Source: Deltaproteobacteria bacterium (GTDB taxonomy: Bacteria; Desulfobacterota; Desulfobacteria; Desulfobacterales; Desulfatibacillaceae). From it: a stretch of 6,189 bases of DNA. Positions within the stretch are counted from its first letter, which is position 1, and every line of letters starts with the position of its first letter. Below, in pieces: positions 1-5,725 of this stretch. The position numbers and the translations under genes are program-made. The notes beneath the pieces are model-generated. The model was not told the DNA's origin, did not search any database, and worked only from the letters and a program-made list of their open reading frames with translations. Location: NCBI GenBank assembly GCA_021815525.1, contig JAKAGN010000174.1:1-6189 (forward strand). The letters run 5' to 3'.

Positions 1-3
1 TTA

Positions 4-39
4 CCCTTCCCCTCCCCCCGCACCCCCCTCCCTATCCCC
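4..39 (-). other. G-rich tract, potential G-quadruplex
   Basis: Read on the minus strand, this tract has at least four runs of three to six G separated by gaps of about one to three bases, which meets the usual pattern for an intramolecular G-quadruplex. It directly follows a GTTTTGGAAAGGG block (49-37, minus strand). The same 13 bases precede another G-rich tract at 5681-5709 on the plus strand. That either folds in the cell is inference. Confidence 0.4.
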
Positions 40-44
40 TTTCC

Positions 45-74
45 AAAACGCCCGGGGGCGCGAACCGCCCCCGG
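45..74 (-). terminator. Candidate intrinsic terminator for leftward transcription
   Basis: A perfect 9-bp G/C stem (52-60 with 66-74, arms CCGGGGGCG and CGCCCCCGG) closes a 5-base loop. Read on the minus strand it is followed by GCG and then four T (48-45). The stem is very stable but the T run is short and offset, so termination is plausible rather than certain. It would stop leftward transcripts arising from the AT-rich palindrome region or reading through from the reductase gene. Confidence 0.45.
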
Positions 75-268
75 ACCCCCGATATTCGCTCCGCGTGCTT
101 CACACGCTCCGCAGGTTTTATGAGGACTGCGTATTTCACCGGTCAACGCACGTGGCGCGGAAGAGGGGTGGAAGGAGAATTTGTCGCAAGCCCGGCGGCC
201 GCCCCATACACGGGCGCGGATCGCGCATAGTTCCTATATTTTTTTGTCTTGAATTTCAAAAAGTTGAC

Positions 269-304
269 AGCGTTCATTTTTTGAACGTTCAAAAAATGAA
301 CGCT
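269..304. promoter_or_regulatory. 36-bp perfect palindrome: two overlapping GTTCA-N5-TGAAC sites
   Basis: Every base from 269 to 304 pairs with its partner about the centre at 286/287. The palindrome is built from two 17-bp units, CGTTCA-N5-TGAACG at 271-287 and 286-302, which share the central CG. N5 is TTTTT in one unit and AAAAA in the other. A TTGACA hexamer (264-269) abuts the left edge on the plus strand and could be a -35 element, but no good -10 follows at the right distance. Repeated inverted half-sites of this size suggest a binding site for a dimeric regulator. A cruciform or RNA-hairpin role is the alternative. Confidence 0.6.
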
Positions 305-336
305 ACAGAGGCGACTTGAAATAAACCTGCCCGAAG

Positions 337-368
337 CGTTCAAAATTTGAACGTTCAAAAATTGAACG
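337..368. promoter_or_regulatory. Second overlapping pair of GTTCA-N5-TGAAC sites
   Basis: Two more 17-bp units lie at 337-353 (N5 AAATT) and 352-368 (N5 AAAAT), again sharing a central CG. They have the same layout as the pair at 269-304, with unit centres 66 bp apart from pair to pair. The half-sites are invariant while the centres drift, which is what protein-DNA recognition would produce. On the minus strand a GATAAT hexamer (386-381) lies just upstream, so a leftward promoter overlapped by this site is possible, though I see no convincing -35. Confidence 0.55.
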
Positions 369-521
369 ATCCTATCTTTTATTATCTTAAATAGTTATAC
401 GATAAGCATTCAACAGGAGCGCTCTGGGAAAGGGAAAGACAGTAGGTTGGCGCCAAGAAGCCCGGCCCCGGTGCTTGGGCAATCGGCGCGGATTTATGAA
501 AAAAGATTTGCGGCTTTCGGG

Positions 522-1667
522 TTACCGGCAGCGCAGGTGTTTCGCCTCGATTAAGCTAGGCCGGAAGAGGGAAAGGGCCAGATAGTAGGGGTAGAGGGCC
601 GCTATGGAGGCCGTGTTGCGGCCCCGGATCAGACCCTCCGTGATGGGGCCGTGGAGGAGCTTAAGCGATAGGAGCTGGCCGCCCCGCTTGGGGTATCGGT
701 AGGCCCGTGGCGCGAGCCAGGCCAGAAAGCGGGCGTTGGCGGAGAAGATGCGGAGCTTTTTTTCGTAGCGCGCGCGGGAGGATTCGGGCGGCCCGGAAAG
801 AATGGCCCCGGCGGCGGCGCGGGCCGTGTACAGGGCGTGGTAGACGCCCTCTCCCGTCATGGGGTCCGCGAAGCCGCCAGCGTCCCCGAGAAGCAGCACC
901 GGCGCGGCCGAGGCGAGCGAGTAGCCGCCGAAGGGGATGGCGCCGCCCGTGACGCGAAGGCCTGCGATTTCGGCGCCCAGGCGATCTTTGAGGTAGCGGG
1001 CGAGATACGGCCGAAGGCCCCCCGGCGGAAGCCCTCCCACCGTGTAAACCCCGCAGTTGGCGTGGCCGTCGCCGTAGGGAAATATCCAGCCGTAGCCCAG
1101 GGGGGCCGCGCCGCCGTCGAAGATCACCCGGTCCGGGCCAAGGCGTCCGGCCATCTCGTCCACCATGATGGCCTTGGCGCGGAAGGGGACCATGCCGCCG
1201 AAGATGCGCCGCACCCGGCTTTCGGCCCCGTCGGCCCCCACGAGGCGGCGGGCGGAGAAGTCCCCCCGATCGGTGCTTATCGAAAACACTCGACCGTCGT
1301 GGGCCGCGCCCGTCAAGGCGGCGGAAAGCACTTGGATTCCGGCGCGTTCAGCCGCTTCCTCCAGGCTTTTCTGGAAGATCGCCCGGCGGTTGACCGCCAT
1401 GACCGGGAGCCTGGCGGTGAAGCGGTTCACGTGCCGGGGCGGGGCGTTTCCTTCCAGCGTGTGGAAGGCTTGGCCGATGTCCAGGGGCAGGGCCAGCTCC
1501 GGGAGGAGCTTCAAGGCGCGCGGCGTGAGACCGCCGCCGCAGGCCTTTTTCACCGGGCGCGGGCGGCGCTCCAATACGAGGGCCTCCATGCCGGCGCGCT
1601 TCAGAAGGAGCGCGAGCGCAAGCCCGGCCGGGCCGCCCCCGGCTATGATGCATTCATGGATTTTCAT
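522..1667 (-). CDS. Geranylgeranyl reductase family FAD-dependent oxidoreductase
   Basis: This 381-residue protein is an FAD-binding flavoenzyme. The sequence shows the dinucleotide-binding GGGPAG (residues 10-15), the family hallmark CGGGLTPRA (43-51) with its conserved cysteine, a second FAD-contact region GADGAESRVRR (144-154), GYGWIFP (191-197), and LLLGDAGGFADPMTGEG (258-274) holding the GD motif that contacts the FAD ribityl chain. Known relatives hydrogenate isoprenoid double bonds, for example in archaeal lipids, the chlorophyll tail and menaquinone side chains. The substrate here cannot be read from sequence. Partial saturation of a quinone or polyprenyl chain is a reasonable guess. 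I chose the start at 1667 because the Rossmann beta strand then begins after a few residues and a GGAG lies 10 bases upstream. An ATG at 1700 would add 11 residues and has an AAGG seven bases upstream. The gene is divergent from the hydrolase gene. Confidence 0.88.
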   Translation of the reverse strand: MKIHECIIAGGGPAGLALALLLKRAGMEALVLERRPRPVKKACGGGLTPRALKLLPELALPLDIGQAFHTLEGNAPPRHVNRFTARLPVMAVNRRAIFQKSLEEAAERAGIQVLSAALTGAAHDGRVFSISTDRGDFSARRLVGADGAESRVRRIFGGMVPFRAKAIMVDEMAGRLGPDRVIFDGGAAPLGYGWIFPYGDGHANCGVYTVGGLPPGGLRPYLARYLKDRLGAEIAGLRVTGGAIPFGGYSLASAAPVLLLGDAGGFADPMTGEGVYHALYTARAAAGAILSGPPESSRARYEKKLRIFSANARFLAWLAPRAYRYPKRGGQLLSLKLLHGPITEGLIRGRNTASIAALYPYYLALSLFRPSLIEAKHLRCR

Positions 1668-1783
1668 TCCCTGGGCGCTCCGTCCCGTACCGCTATCCAT
1701 CCAAAGGCCTTGCTCCGGCCGGGCTTTGGGGGTAAAACCAAACGGAATTCATTTCACTTAACGGCTCCGAGCAATCCTGCCCC
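1668..1783. promoter_or_regulatory. Divergent intergenic promoter region
   Basis: The reductase and hydrolase genes point away from each other, so both promoters must lie in or near this 116-bp gap, unless the longer reductase start at 1700 is used. I find no convincing -35/-10 pair in either direction. A small inverted repeat, TTTGG at 1725-1729 with CCAAA at 1738-1742, could be a binding site but is short enough to be chance. Confidence 0.3.
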
Positions 1784-3031
1784 ATGAACCGGTCCTTTAA
1801 AAGACGCCTTCTATTCGCCGCGATCCTTTTCGCGGCCGCGGTGGTGCTGGTTGAGGGGACGTGCTTCGCCGTACTCACGGTCCTGGACCTCCGCGCCGGC
1901 ATGAGCCTCCAGAAGGCCCTCGACATGCGCCGGGCCGAGCTGGCCTGGGCCTGGGGCTTTCGGGTCTATTTTTCCCTTTACGACCCCCTGACCCAGATCC
2001 GCCACAAGCCGGGCTCCCGTTACTTCGGGCTTTCGGTGAACGAGAACGGCTTCATCGAAAACGGCGGCGGCGACGAATTCCTCAATTCGTACCCCGAAAA
2101 GCCGCCAGGGCTTGTGCGTGTGGTGCTCCTGGGCGGATCCAGCATGGCGGGCTACGGGGTTCGGGATAACGGCGAGACCATTGCGGCCATACTGGAGGAC
2201 GACTTGAACCTCGCCTACGGCAGAGCCGGCCGCCGCTTCCAGGTTTTGAACTTCGGGCTTGCGGGCGGCTATTCCGCCATGGAGCTTGCCACCTTCATGG
2301 ACCAGGTGATCTACCTTTCGCCCGACGCCGTGGTTTTCCTGGACGGCTACAACGACGTCTGGAACGCCGTTTTCGAGCACAGGAGAAGCCATGTCCCGCA
2401 CCCGGTCATGAACTGGTTCGATTACTCCTACACCACCTTCGCCGCCATGAACGGCTTTCCCCAGAAGGCCTGGCCCAGGACGAGGGTTTTCACCTGGTGG
2501 AGCGTCGTGGTGGCGCGGGCCTCGCGCGCGCTTTTTCCGCCGGACCTCTCGGTCCTTTACGGCCGTTATCCTTACTACAGGCTGAGCGGGAGCGTGCTGG
2601 CCGCTCACCCCTACCTTGAAAACGTGACCGGAAACAACCTCACAGCCTGCGCCGCTTACTGCGCGGTGAACGGGATTCCCGCCTTATTCTACCTTCAGCC
2701 CCACCCGCTCTCGGGGCGGAAGGTCCTGACCGGCGAGGAGAGGGCCGGGATCGTGGAGTGGTTCGTGCGGTTCCGGGAAAAATCCTTCGACTTAAGCCCC
2801 GCGGACTTCGCCCGGATGTTCAACCCGGCCTACGCCGCCCTCGAAGGGGAGTACGCGCGCCTGGGGGAAAAGTTCGCGCCCTGGCCCAGGGTCCGCTTCA
2901 TATCCTTGACGGGCATTTTCGACAAGGAGAAGGACAGCGTCTACGTGGACAACCTCCACACCAACGCCCGCGGCAACGCCCTTCTCGCCCGCCGCTTCAT
3001 GCGGGATATTGCCCCGTTAATAGCCCGTTGA
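1784..3031 (+). CDS. Membrane-anchored SGNH/GDSL-type hydrolase
   Basis: This 415-residue protein starts with a basic stretch (RSFKRR) followed by a hydrophobic segment (about 9-33). It is therefore probably anchored in the inner membrane with the rest outside the cytoplasm. The cysteine at 27 does not sit in a proper lipobox. The hydrolase blocks appear in order: VVLLGGSSMAGYG (113-125) with the likely nucleophile Ser119; VLNFGLAGG (154-162), the block II glycine region; DGYND (187-191), the GxND oxyanion block with Asn190; and VDNLH (388-392), supplying the Asp389/His392 pair. Family members are esterases, lipases or carbohydrate O-acetyl esterases/transferases. The substrate is unknown; a cell-surface glycan ester is plausible. 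The ATG at 1784 has only a weak GAG about 12 bases upstream. The gene is convergent with recN. Confidence 0.85.
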   Translation: MNRSFKRRLLFAAILFAAAVVLVEGTCFAVLTVLDLRAGMSLQKALDMRRAELAWAWGFRVYFSLYDPLTQIRHKPGSRYFGLSVNENGFIENGGGDEFLNSYPEKPPGLVRVVLLGGSSMAGYGVRDNGETIAAILEDDLNLAYGRAGRRFQVLNFGLAGGYSAMELATFMDQVIYLSPDAVVFLDGYNDVWNAVFEHRRSHVPHPVMNWFDYSYTTFAAMNGFPQKAWPRTRVFTWWSVVVARASRALFPPDLSVLYGRYPYYRLSGSVLAAHPYLENVTGNNLTACAAYCAVNGIPALFYLQPHPLSGRKVLTGEERAGIVEWFVRFREKSFDLSPADFARMFNPAYAALEGEYARLGEKFAPWPRVRFISLTGIFDKEKDSVYVDNLHTNARGNALLARRFMRDIAPLIAR

Positions 3032-3035
3032 CCGT

Positions 3036-3057
3036 TTGGATTACAATTGGATTACAA
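3036..3057. repeat. 11-bp perfect tandem duplication
   Basis: TTGGATTACAA occurs twice in direct succession (3036-3046 and 3047-3057), just after the hydrolase stop codon at 3029-3031. It may be a slippage duplication. No function is evident. Confidence 0.7.
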
Positions 3058-3178
3058 AGGATCTATCCGGAGCTTGCGGTGGTCTTTCCTTCCGCCCCTC
3101 TTCCGCGCAACAAGAGTTGACCGTCCGAATGCGAAGCCTGTAAATTTGCGTCTCGCCTTGCCGGGCTCCAACCGGCGT

Positions 3179-3305
3179 GAAGGCTGACGGAAAACGATGA
3201 AATGCAAGGCTAAGCTTCCGAGCGGCGCAGGGAGCGTGCTGGTCGCACGTGACCGAGCCGCGAGGTGAAGCGCAACGCAGCAGTTCGCGTTTTCCGTCAG
3301 CCTTC
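3179..3305 (+). repeat. Structured dispersed element, copy A (127 bp, terminal inverted repeats)
   Basis: The ends are perfect 18-base inverted repeats, GAAGGCTGACGGAAAACG (3179-3196) and its complement (3288-3305), separated by 91 bases. The interior aligns with copy B (5726-5850, opposite orientation), most strongly over GGGAGCG..GTGACCGAG and GCGCAACGCAG. Internal pairing includes CGTGC (3235-3239) with GCACG (3245-3249) around a 5-base loop, and TGC (3203-3205) with GCA (3280-3282). The right arm overlaps the last two sense codons and the stop codon of recN. The element fills most of the gap between two convergent genes, so it could also serve as a bidirectional transcript end. ERIC-like repeats have a similar size and design, but I do not recognise this sequence as a named family. 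Confidence 0.8.
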
Positions 3306-4976
3306 CAGAAGCTCCCGGGCGTGGCGGAGGGATGTCTCGGTGATGTTGCCGCCGGCCAGCATCCGGGCGATCTCGCTCACGCGATCGTCGCCGGAAAGGG
3401 CCGTAACCCGCGAGACGGTGCGGCCGCCTTCCTCCGCCTTGGCGATCAGGAAGTGGCGGGAGGCCAGGCGCGCGATCTGGGGAAGGTGGGTTATGACTAT
3501 GACCTGGCGGGAGGCCGCGAGGCCTCTTAGCTTCGCGCCCACGGCGTCGGCCACGGCCCCGCCTATGCCCGCGTCCACCTCGTCGAATACCACGGTCTCC
3601 ACGGCGTCGGCGTCGGCCAGTATGGCCTTTAGGGCCAGGACCACCCGGGACAGCTCGCCGCCGGAGGCGATGTCCTTCAAGGGCGCCAGTGGCTCGCCGG
3701 GGTTGGGGGCCAAGAGGAAGGCGGCCCGCTCGCGGCCCGTGGATTCGATGCCGGAAAGTGGAGCGCCGCCGGAATCGGGCAGGGGAGTGAGCTCAACCGC
3801 GAAGCGCGCCTTCTCCATGCCGAGAGCCGCGAGCCCCCCGGCCACGCGTTGGGAAAAGTCCCCGGCCGCGGCGGCGCGGGCTTCCGAAAGCTCCCGGGAG
3901 GCCTCCGAGAGGGCCTTTTCGAGGCGCGAGAACTCTATCCTCGCCGCTTCCTCGTCTTCCGAGAGGGTGTCAAGGCGAGTGAGCCTTTCGGCAAGCTCGG
4001 AGGCGCGGGCCTGGATCTCGGCGATGGTTGCGCCGTACTTTTTCTTGAGCTGGCTTATCCTGTAGAGGCGTGTCTCGACTTCCTCCAGCCGCTCGTCGTC
4101 GAAGAGGATGTTATCGGCGTAGCGCGCAAGGTCGCGGGCCGCGTCCTCAACCTTGAAAAGGGCCTCGTTGACGCCCTCGGCCTGGGGCGAAAGCTCCGCG
4201 TCCTTCCCGGCCGCTGCGGAGAGGAGCTTTCCTGCCTCGGCCAGGCGTTCGGCCGCGCTCGCCTCCCCGCTCATGAGGAGGGCCTCGGCGGCGGTCACGG
4301 CCTCGTGAAGGAACCGGGCGTTTTTCATGCGGTTTCGCCTTGCCGCAAGCTCCTCGTCCTCGCCCTCGCATAGCGCGGCCTTTTCGATTTCATCCAGCTG
4401 AAACGCGGCAAGCTCGCGTTCGGCGGCGGCGCGCTCCTTCATGGCCGCCGTCTCCGAAATCAGGCGGGCCGCGGCGGCGGCCTCGCGGTAGAGGGCGGCG
4501 CACTTTTCGCGCGCCTCCCAAAGCCCCGCCACGCGGTCTAGATATAGGAGGTGGTTTTCGGGCTTTAATAAGCCCTGGTGGGCGTGCTGGCCCGAGAGCC
4601 CGGCAAGGGAGCCGGCTATGTCCGCGAGCGCCGAGGCGGTGACGGGGCGGCCGTTCACGCTGGCCCGGTGCCGGTCGTTGGCGGCCACGATGCGGCGCAC
4701 GGCCAGGCCAAGGGCGGGCTCGTAGCCATCTTCTTCAAGCCTTGCGAAAAGCTCGGTTTCGGGGTTCACGAAAAAGAGGGCGGAAAGCTCGGCGGAATCA
4801 AAGCCCGCCCGCACCATCCTGGATGTGGCGCGGCCGCCCAGGAGGAGGCTTAGGGCGTTAACCAGGATGCTCTTGCCGGCCCCGGTCTCGCCGGTGATGA
4901 CGGAAAAGCCGTCGGGAAACTCCAGGGTGACGTCGTCGATGATTGCGAAGTTACGGATGGAAAGTTCCGCTAGCAT
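3297..4976 (-). CDS. recN: DNA repair protein RecN
   Basis: RecN is a cytoplasmic SMC-like ATPase that acts early at DNA double-strand breaks, binding or tethering ends for RecA-dependent repair. The 559-residue length matches the family (about 550). The N-terminus LAELSIRNFAIID is characteristic. The head carries the Walker A motif GETGAGKS (29-36) and the conserved SGQHAHQGLLKPE block (128-140). A long Ala/Glu/Arg-rich coiled-coil arm spans roughly 155-370. The second half of the head has the ABC signature ASGGELSR (437-444), Walker B VVFDEVDAG (462-470) with Asp465/Glu466, and the switch histidine in ITHLPQ (495-500). All catalytic motifs are intact. The ATG lies 2 bp after the merR stop codon, which points to one transcript and probable translational coupling. 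The final codons and the stop lie inside the arm of repeat element A. Confidence 0.97.
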   Translation of the reverse strand: MLAELSIRNFAIIDDVTLEFPDGFSVITGETGAGKSILVNALSLLLGGRATSRMVRAGFDSAELSALFFVNPETELFARLEEDGYEPALGLAVRRIVAANDRHRASVNGRPVTASALADIAGSLAGLSGQHAHQGLLKPENHLLYLDRVAGLWEAREKCAALYREAAAAARLISETAAMKERAAAERELAAFQLDEIEKAALCEGEDEELAARRNRMKNARFLHEAVTAAEALLMSGEASAAERLAEAGKLLSAAAGKDAELSPQAEGVNEALFKVEDAARDLARYADNILFDDERLEEVETRLYRISQLKKKYGATIAEIQARASELAERLTRLDTLSEDEEAARIEFSRLEKALSEASRELSEARAAAAGDFSQRVAGGLAALGMEKARFAVELTPLPDSGGAPLSGIESTGRERAAFLLAPNPGEPLAPLKDIASGGELSRVVLALKAILADADAVETVVFDEVDAGIGGAVADAVGAKLRGLAASRQVIVITHLPQIARLASRHFLIAKAEEGGRTVSRVTALSGDDRVSEIARMLAGGNITETSLRHARELLEG

Positions 4977-4978
4977 GG

Positions 4979-5485
4979 TCAGGCCAGCATCCGGCGGATT
5001 TCGGAAAGGGCGGCGATGAGTTCGGCCCGCTCCGGGGAGACGCTTTCGCCGGATGAGGGCCCGGCCCCCGCCTTGCCTTCGCCGGGAGGCTGGGGCCTTG
5101 TTTCGGCCATGCTTTCAGGCGGGGTTTCGGCCGCAAGGGGCGGGGCGGACGGAATTTCGATGGGGCTGCGGGAAAGTATCTCGGAGGGGATTCCGGGCCG
5201 CGCCATGACTCCGGCGGGCCGCCGGGCCTCCTCCTTGAGGAGCTTGCGGGCGCCGGGGATGGTGTAGCCGCGCTCGTAGAGAAGGTCCTTTATCCGCAAT
5301 ATCACCGCCACGTCCTCTGTCCTGTAGACACGTTGTCCGGAAAGGGTGCGCTTGGGCCTGACCTCCGGGAACTCGCCCTCCCAGAATCTGAGGACCGACG
5401 GCGCCACCCCCGCCAGGGCCGCCACCTCCCGGATCTTGTGGAAGCGCTTTTCCGCCGGGCTGTTTTCCCGTTCATGGTCTTTCAT
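4979..5485 (-). CDS. MerR-family transcriptional regulator
   Basis: This 168-residue DNA-binding protein has an N-terminal winged helix-turn-helix: FHKIREVAALAGVAPSVLRFWE (15-36) is the HTH, SGQRVYRTEDV (49-59) the wing, and ILRIKDLLYERGYTIPGARKLL (62-83) the second helical pair. Residues 90-150 are Pro/Ala/Gly/Ser-rich and probably disordered. The last 18 residues form a likely helix (PERAELIAALSEIRRMLA) that may dimerise. I see no metal-binding cysteines and no known ligand domain. I set the start at 5485 because GGAGG (5496-5492, within a GGGGGGAGG run) sits 6 bases upstream; an ATG at 5512 would add nine residues. It is followed 2 bp later by recN. Similar MerR proteins sit beside pheT and ihfA in Desulfobacterota, usually without a known target. 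Confidence 0.9.
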   Translation of the reverse strand: MKDHERENSPAEKRFHKIREVAALAGVAPSVLRFWEGEFPEVRPKRTLSGQRVYRTEDVAVILRIKDLLYERGYTIPGARKLLKEEARRPAGVMARPGIPSEILSRSPIEIPSAPPLAAETPPESMAETRPQPPGEGKAGAGPSSGESVSPERAELIAALSEIRRMLA

Positions 5486-5491
5486 GGCCTG

Positions 5492-5496
5492 CCTCC
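5492..5496 (-). promoter_or_regulatory. Ribosome-binding site of merR
   Basis: GGAGG on the minus strand, part of GGGGGGAGG (5500-5492), is separated by 6 bases from the ATG at 5485. This strong Shine-Dalgarno match decides the start in favour of 5485 over the upstream ATG at 5512. Confidence 0.75.
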
Positions 5497-5530
5497 CCCC
5501 GGGTGACGCCATTGACAGCCTGCCGGCAAG

Positions 5531-5547
5531 CGTTCAAAAATTGAACG
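5531..5547. promoter_or_regulatory. GTTCA-N5-TGAAC operator candidate, proximal to merR-recN
   Basis: The 17-bp unit CGTTCAAAAATTGAACG is identical to the unit at 352-368. On the minus strand it lies 5 bp downstream of a TATAAG hexamer (5558-5553), so it would cover or follow the transcription start of merR-recN, where a bound repressor would block transcription. It leaves an untranslated leader of several tens of bases before the merR start codon. Confidence 0.6.
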
Positions 5548-5552
5548 CCATA

Positions 5553-5587
5553 CTTATAATTTATCGAAATTGTTTATTTTTTATCAA
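5553..5587 (-). promoter_or_regulatory. Candidate proximal promoter of merR-recN
   Basis: On the minus strand, TTGATA (5587-5582) matches the -35 consensus in five of six bases. It is followed after 16 bp by GATAAA (5565-5560, four of six). A better -10 match, TATAAG (5558-5553, five of six), lies slightly further on but is 23 bp from TTGATA and has no good -35 of its own. The region is strongly AT rich and abuts the operator at 5531-5547. The exact pairing of elements is uncertain. Confidence 0.4.
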
Positions 5588-5625
5588 TCAGCAATTTTCG
5601 TCATTTTGAGATCGTTTGCGGCCGG

Positions 5626-5653
5626 TGTTCAATTTTTGAACGCTTCGCTTATA
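5626..5653. promoter_or_regulatory. Distal GTTCA-N5-TGAAC operator with adjacent TATAAG
   Basis: GTTCA-ATTTT-TGAAC occupies 5627-5641. On the minus strand a TATAAG hexamer (5653-5648) lies exactly 5 bp upstream of the CGTTCA half-site. This spacing is the same as at the proximal operator. No strong -35 is visible in front of TATAAG. The centre-to-centre distance to the proximal site is 95 bp, close to nine helical turns, which would suit looping between bound dimers. Confidence 0.5.
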
Positions 5654-5680
5654 AGCACCCGAAACTTAAGAACTTAAAGT

Positions 5681-5709
5681 GTTTTGGAAAGGGAGGGGCA
5701 GGGGAGGGG
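5681..5709 (+). other. GTTTTGGAAAGGG block with short-loop G-quadruplex motif
   Basis: Four runs of three or four G (5691-5693, 5695-5698, 5701-5704, 5706-5709) are separated by loops of one, two and one bases, a pattern that strongly predicts a stable G-quadruplex in the plus strand. The plus strand is the template for merR-recN. The preceding 13 bases repeat those at 49-37 (minus strand), which also lead into a G-rich tract. Confidence 0.5.
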
Positions 5710-5725
5710 AGACCTTTTATTCAAA

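Larger units (their letters stand above)
1..521. other. Non-coding region with palindromic operators and a hairpin
   Basis: This 521-base stretch has no open reading frame that looks like a real protein. Composition changes sharply along it. Bases 1-115 are G/C rich: a C-rich tract, a strong hairpin at 52-74, and a smaller hairpin at 93-107. Bases 230-410 are AT rich and carry four GTTCA-N5-TGAAC palindromes. Bases 420-500 are GC rich again; they can pair locally (for example CCAAG at 453-457 with CTTGG at 474-478) but match no RNA family I recognise. The reductase gene ends at 522 reading leftward. A run of six T on the minus strand (504-499) follows its stop, but I see no clear stem in front of it. 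Confidence 0.6.

Noticed and set aside
136..228. Minus-strand 30-codon frame (ATG at 228) with AGGA just upstream
   Set aside because: The spacing of AGGA to ATG is only 3 bases, the peptide is Arg/Pro-rich with no recognisable feature, and GC-rich DNA gives such frames easily.
143..358. Short frames on both strands across the palindrome cluster (95-319 plus, 143-358 minus)
   Set aside because: The peptides are largely translations of the inverted repeats themselves (the same FLNVQKMN string appears on both strands), so they reflect the palindromes and not a gene.
269..368. CRISPR array or phage attachment site
   Set aside because: The repeated units overlap or lie at irregular spacing without uniform spacers, and no cas gene, integrase or tRNA is near.
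421..500. Riboswitch or structured leader RNA
   Set aside because: The sequence can form small stems but matches no riboswitch consensus I know, and no gene begins downstream in either direction within range.
837..1787. Long plus-strand open frame opposite the reductase gene
   Set aside because: It lies almost wholly antisense to a gene with clear family motifs, has low-complexity Arg/Ala/Gly/Pro composition, and is typical of the spurious frames that high GC content creates.
1811..2608. Minus-strand 265-codon frame opposite the hydrolase gene
   Set aside because: It is antisense to the hydrolase, which carries ordered catalytic motifs, and its translation shows no recognisable domain.
3179..3305. 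Simple intrinsic terminator for recN and the hydrolase
   Set aside because: The loop is 91 bases with internal structure, the T run lies within the stem rather than after it, and a related copy exists elsewhere. A terminator effect is possible but does not explain the element.
3265..4065. Plus-strand 266-codon frame opposite recN
   Set aside because: It is Ser/Ala/Arg-rich and antisense to intact RecN head and coiled-coil sequence, so it is a shadow frame.
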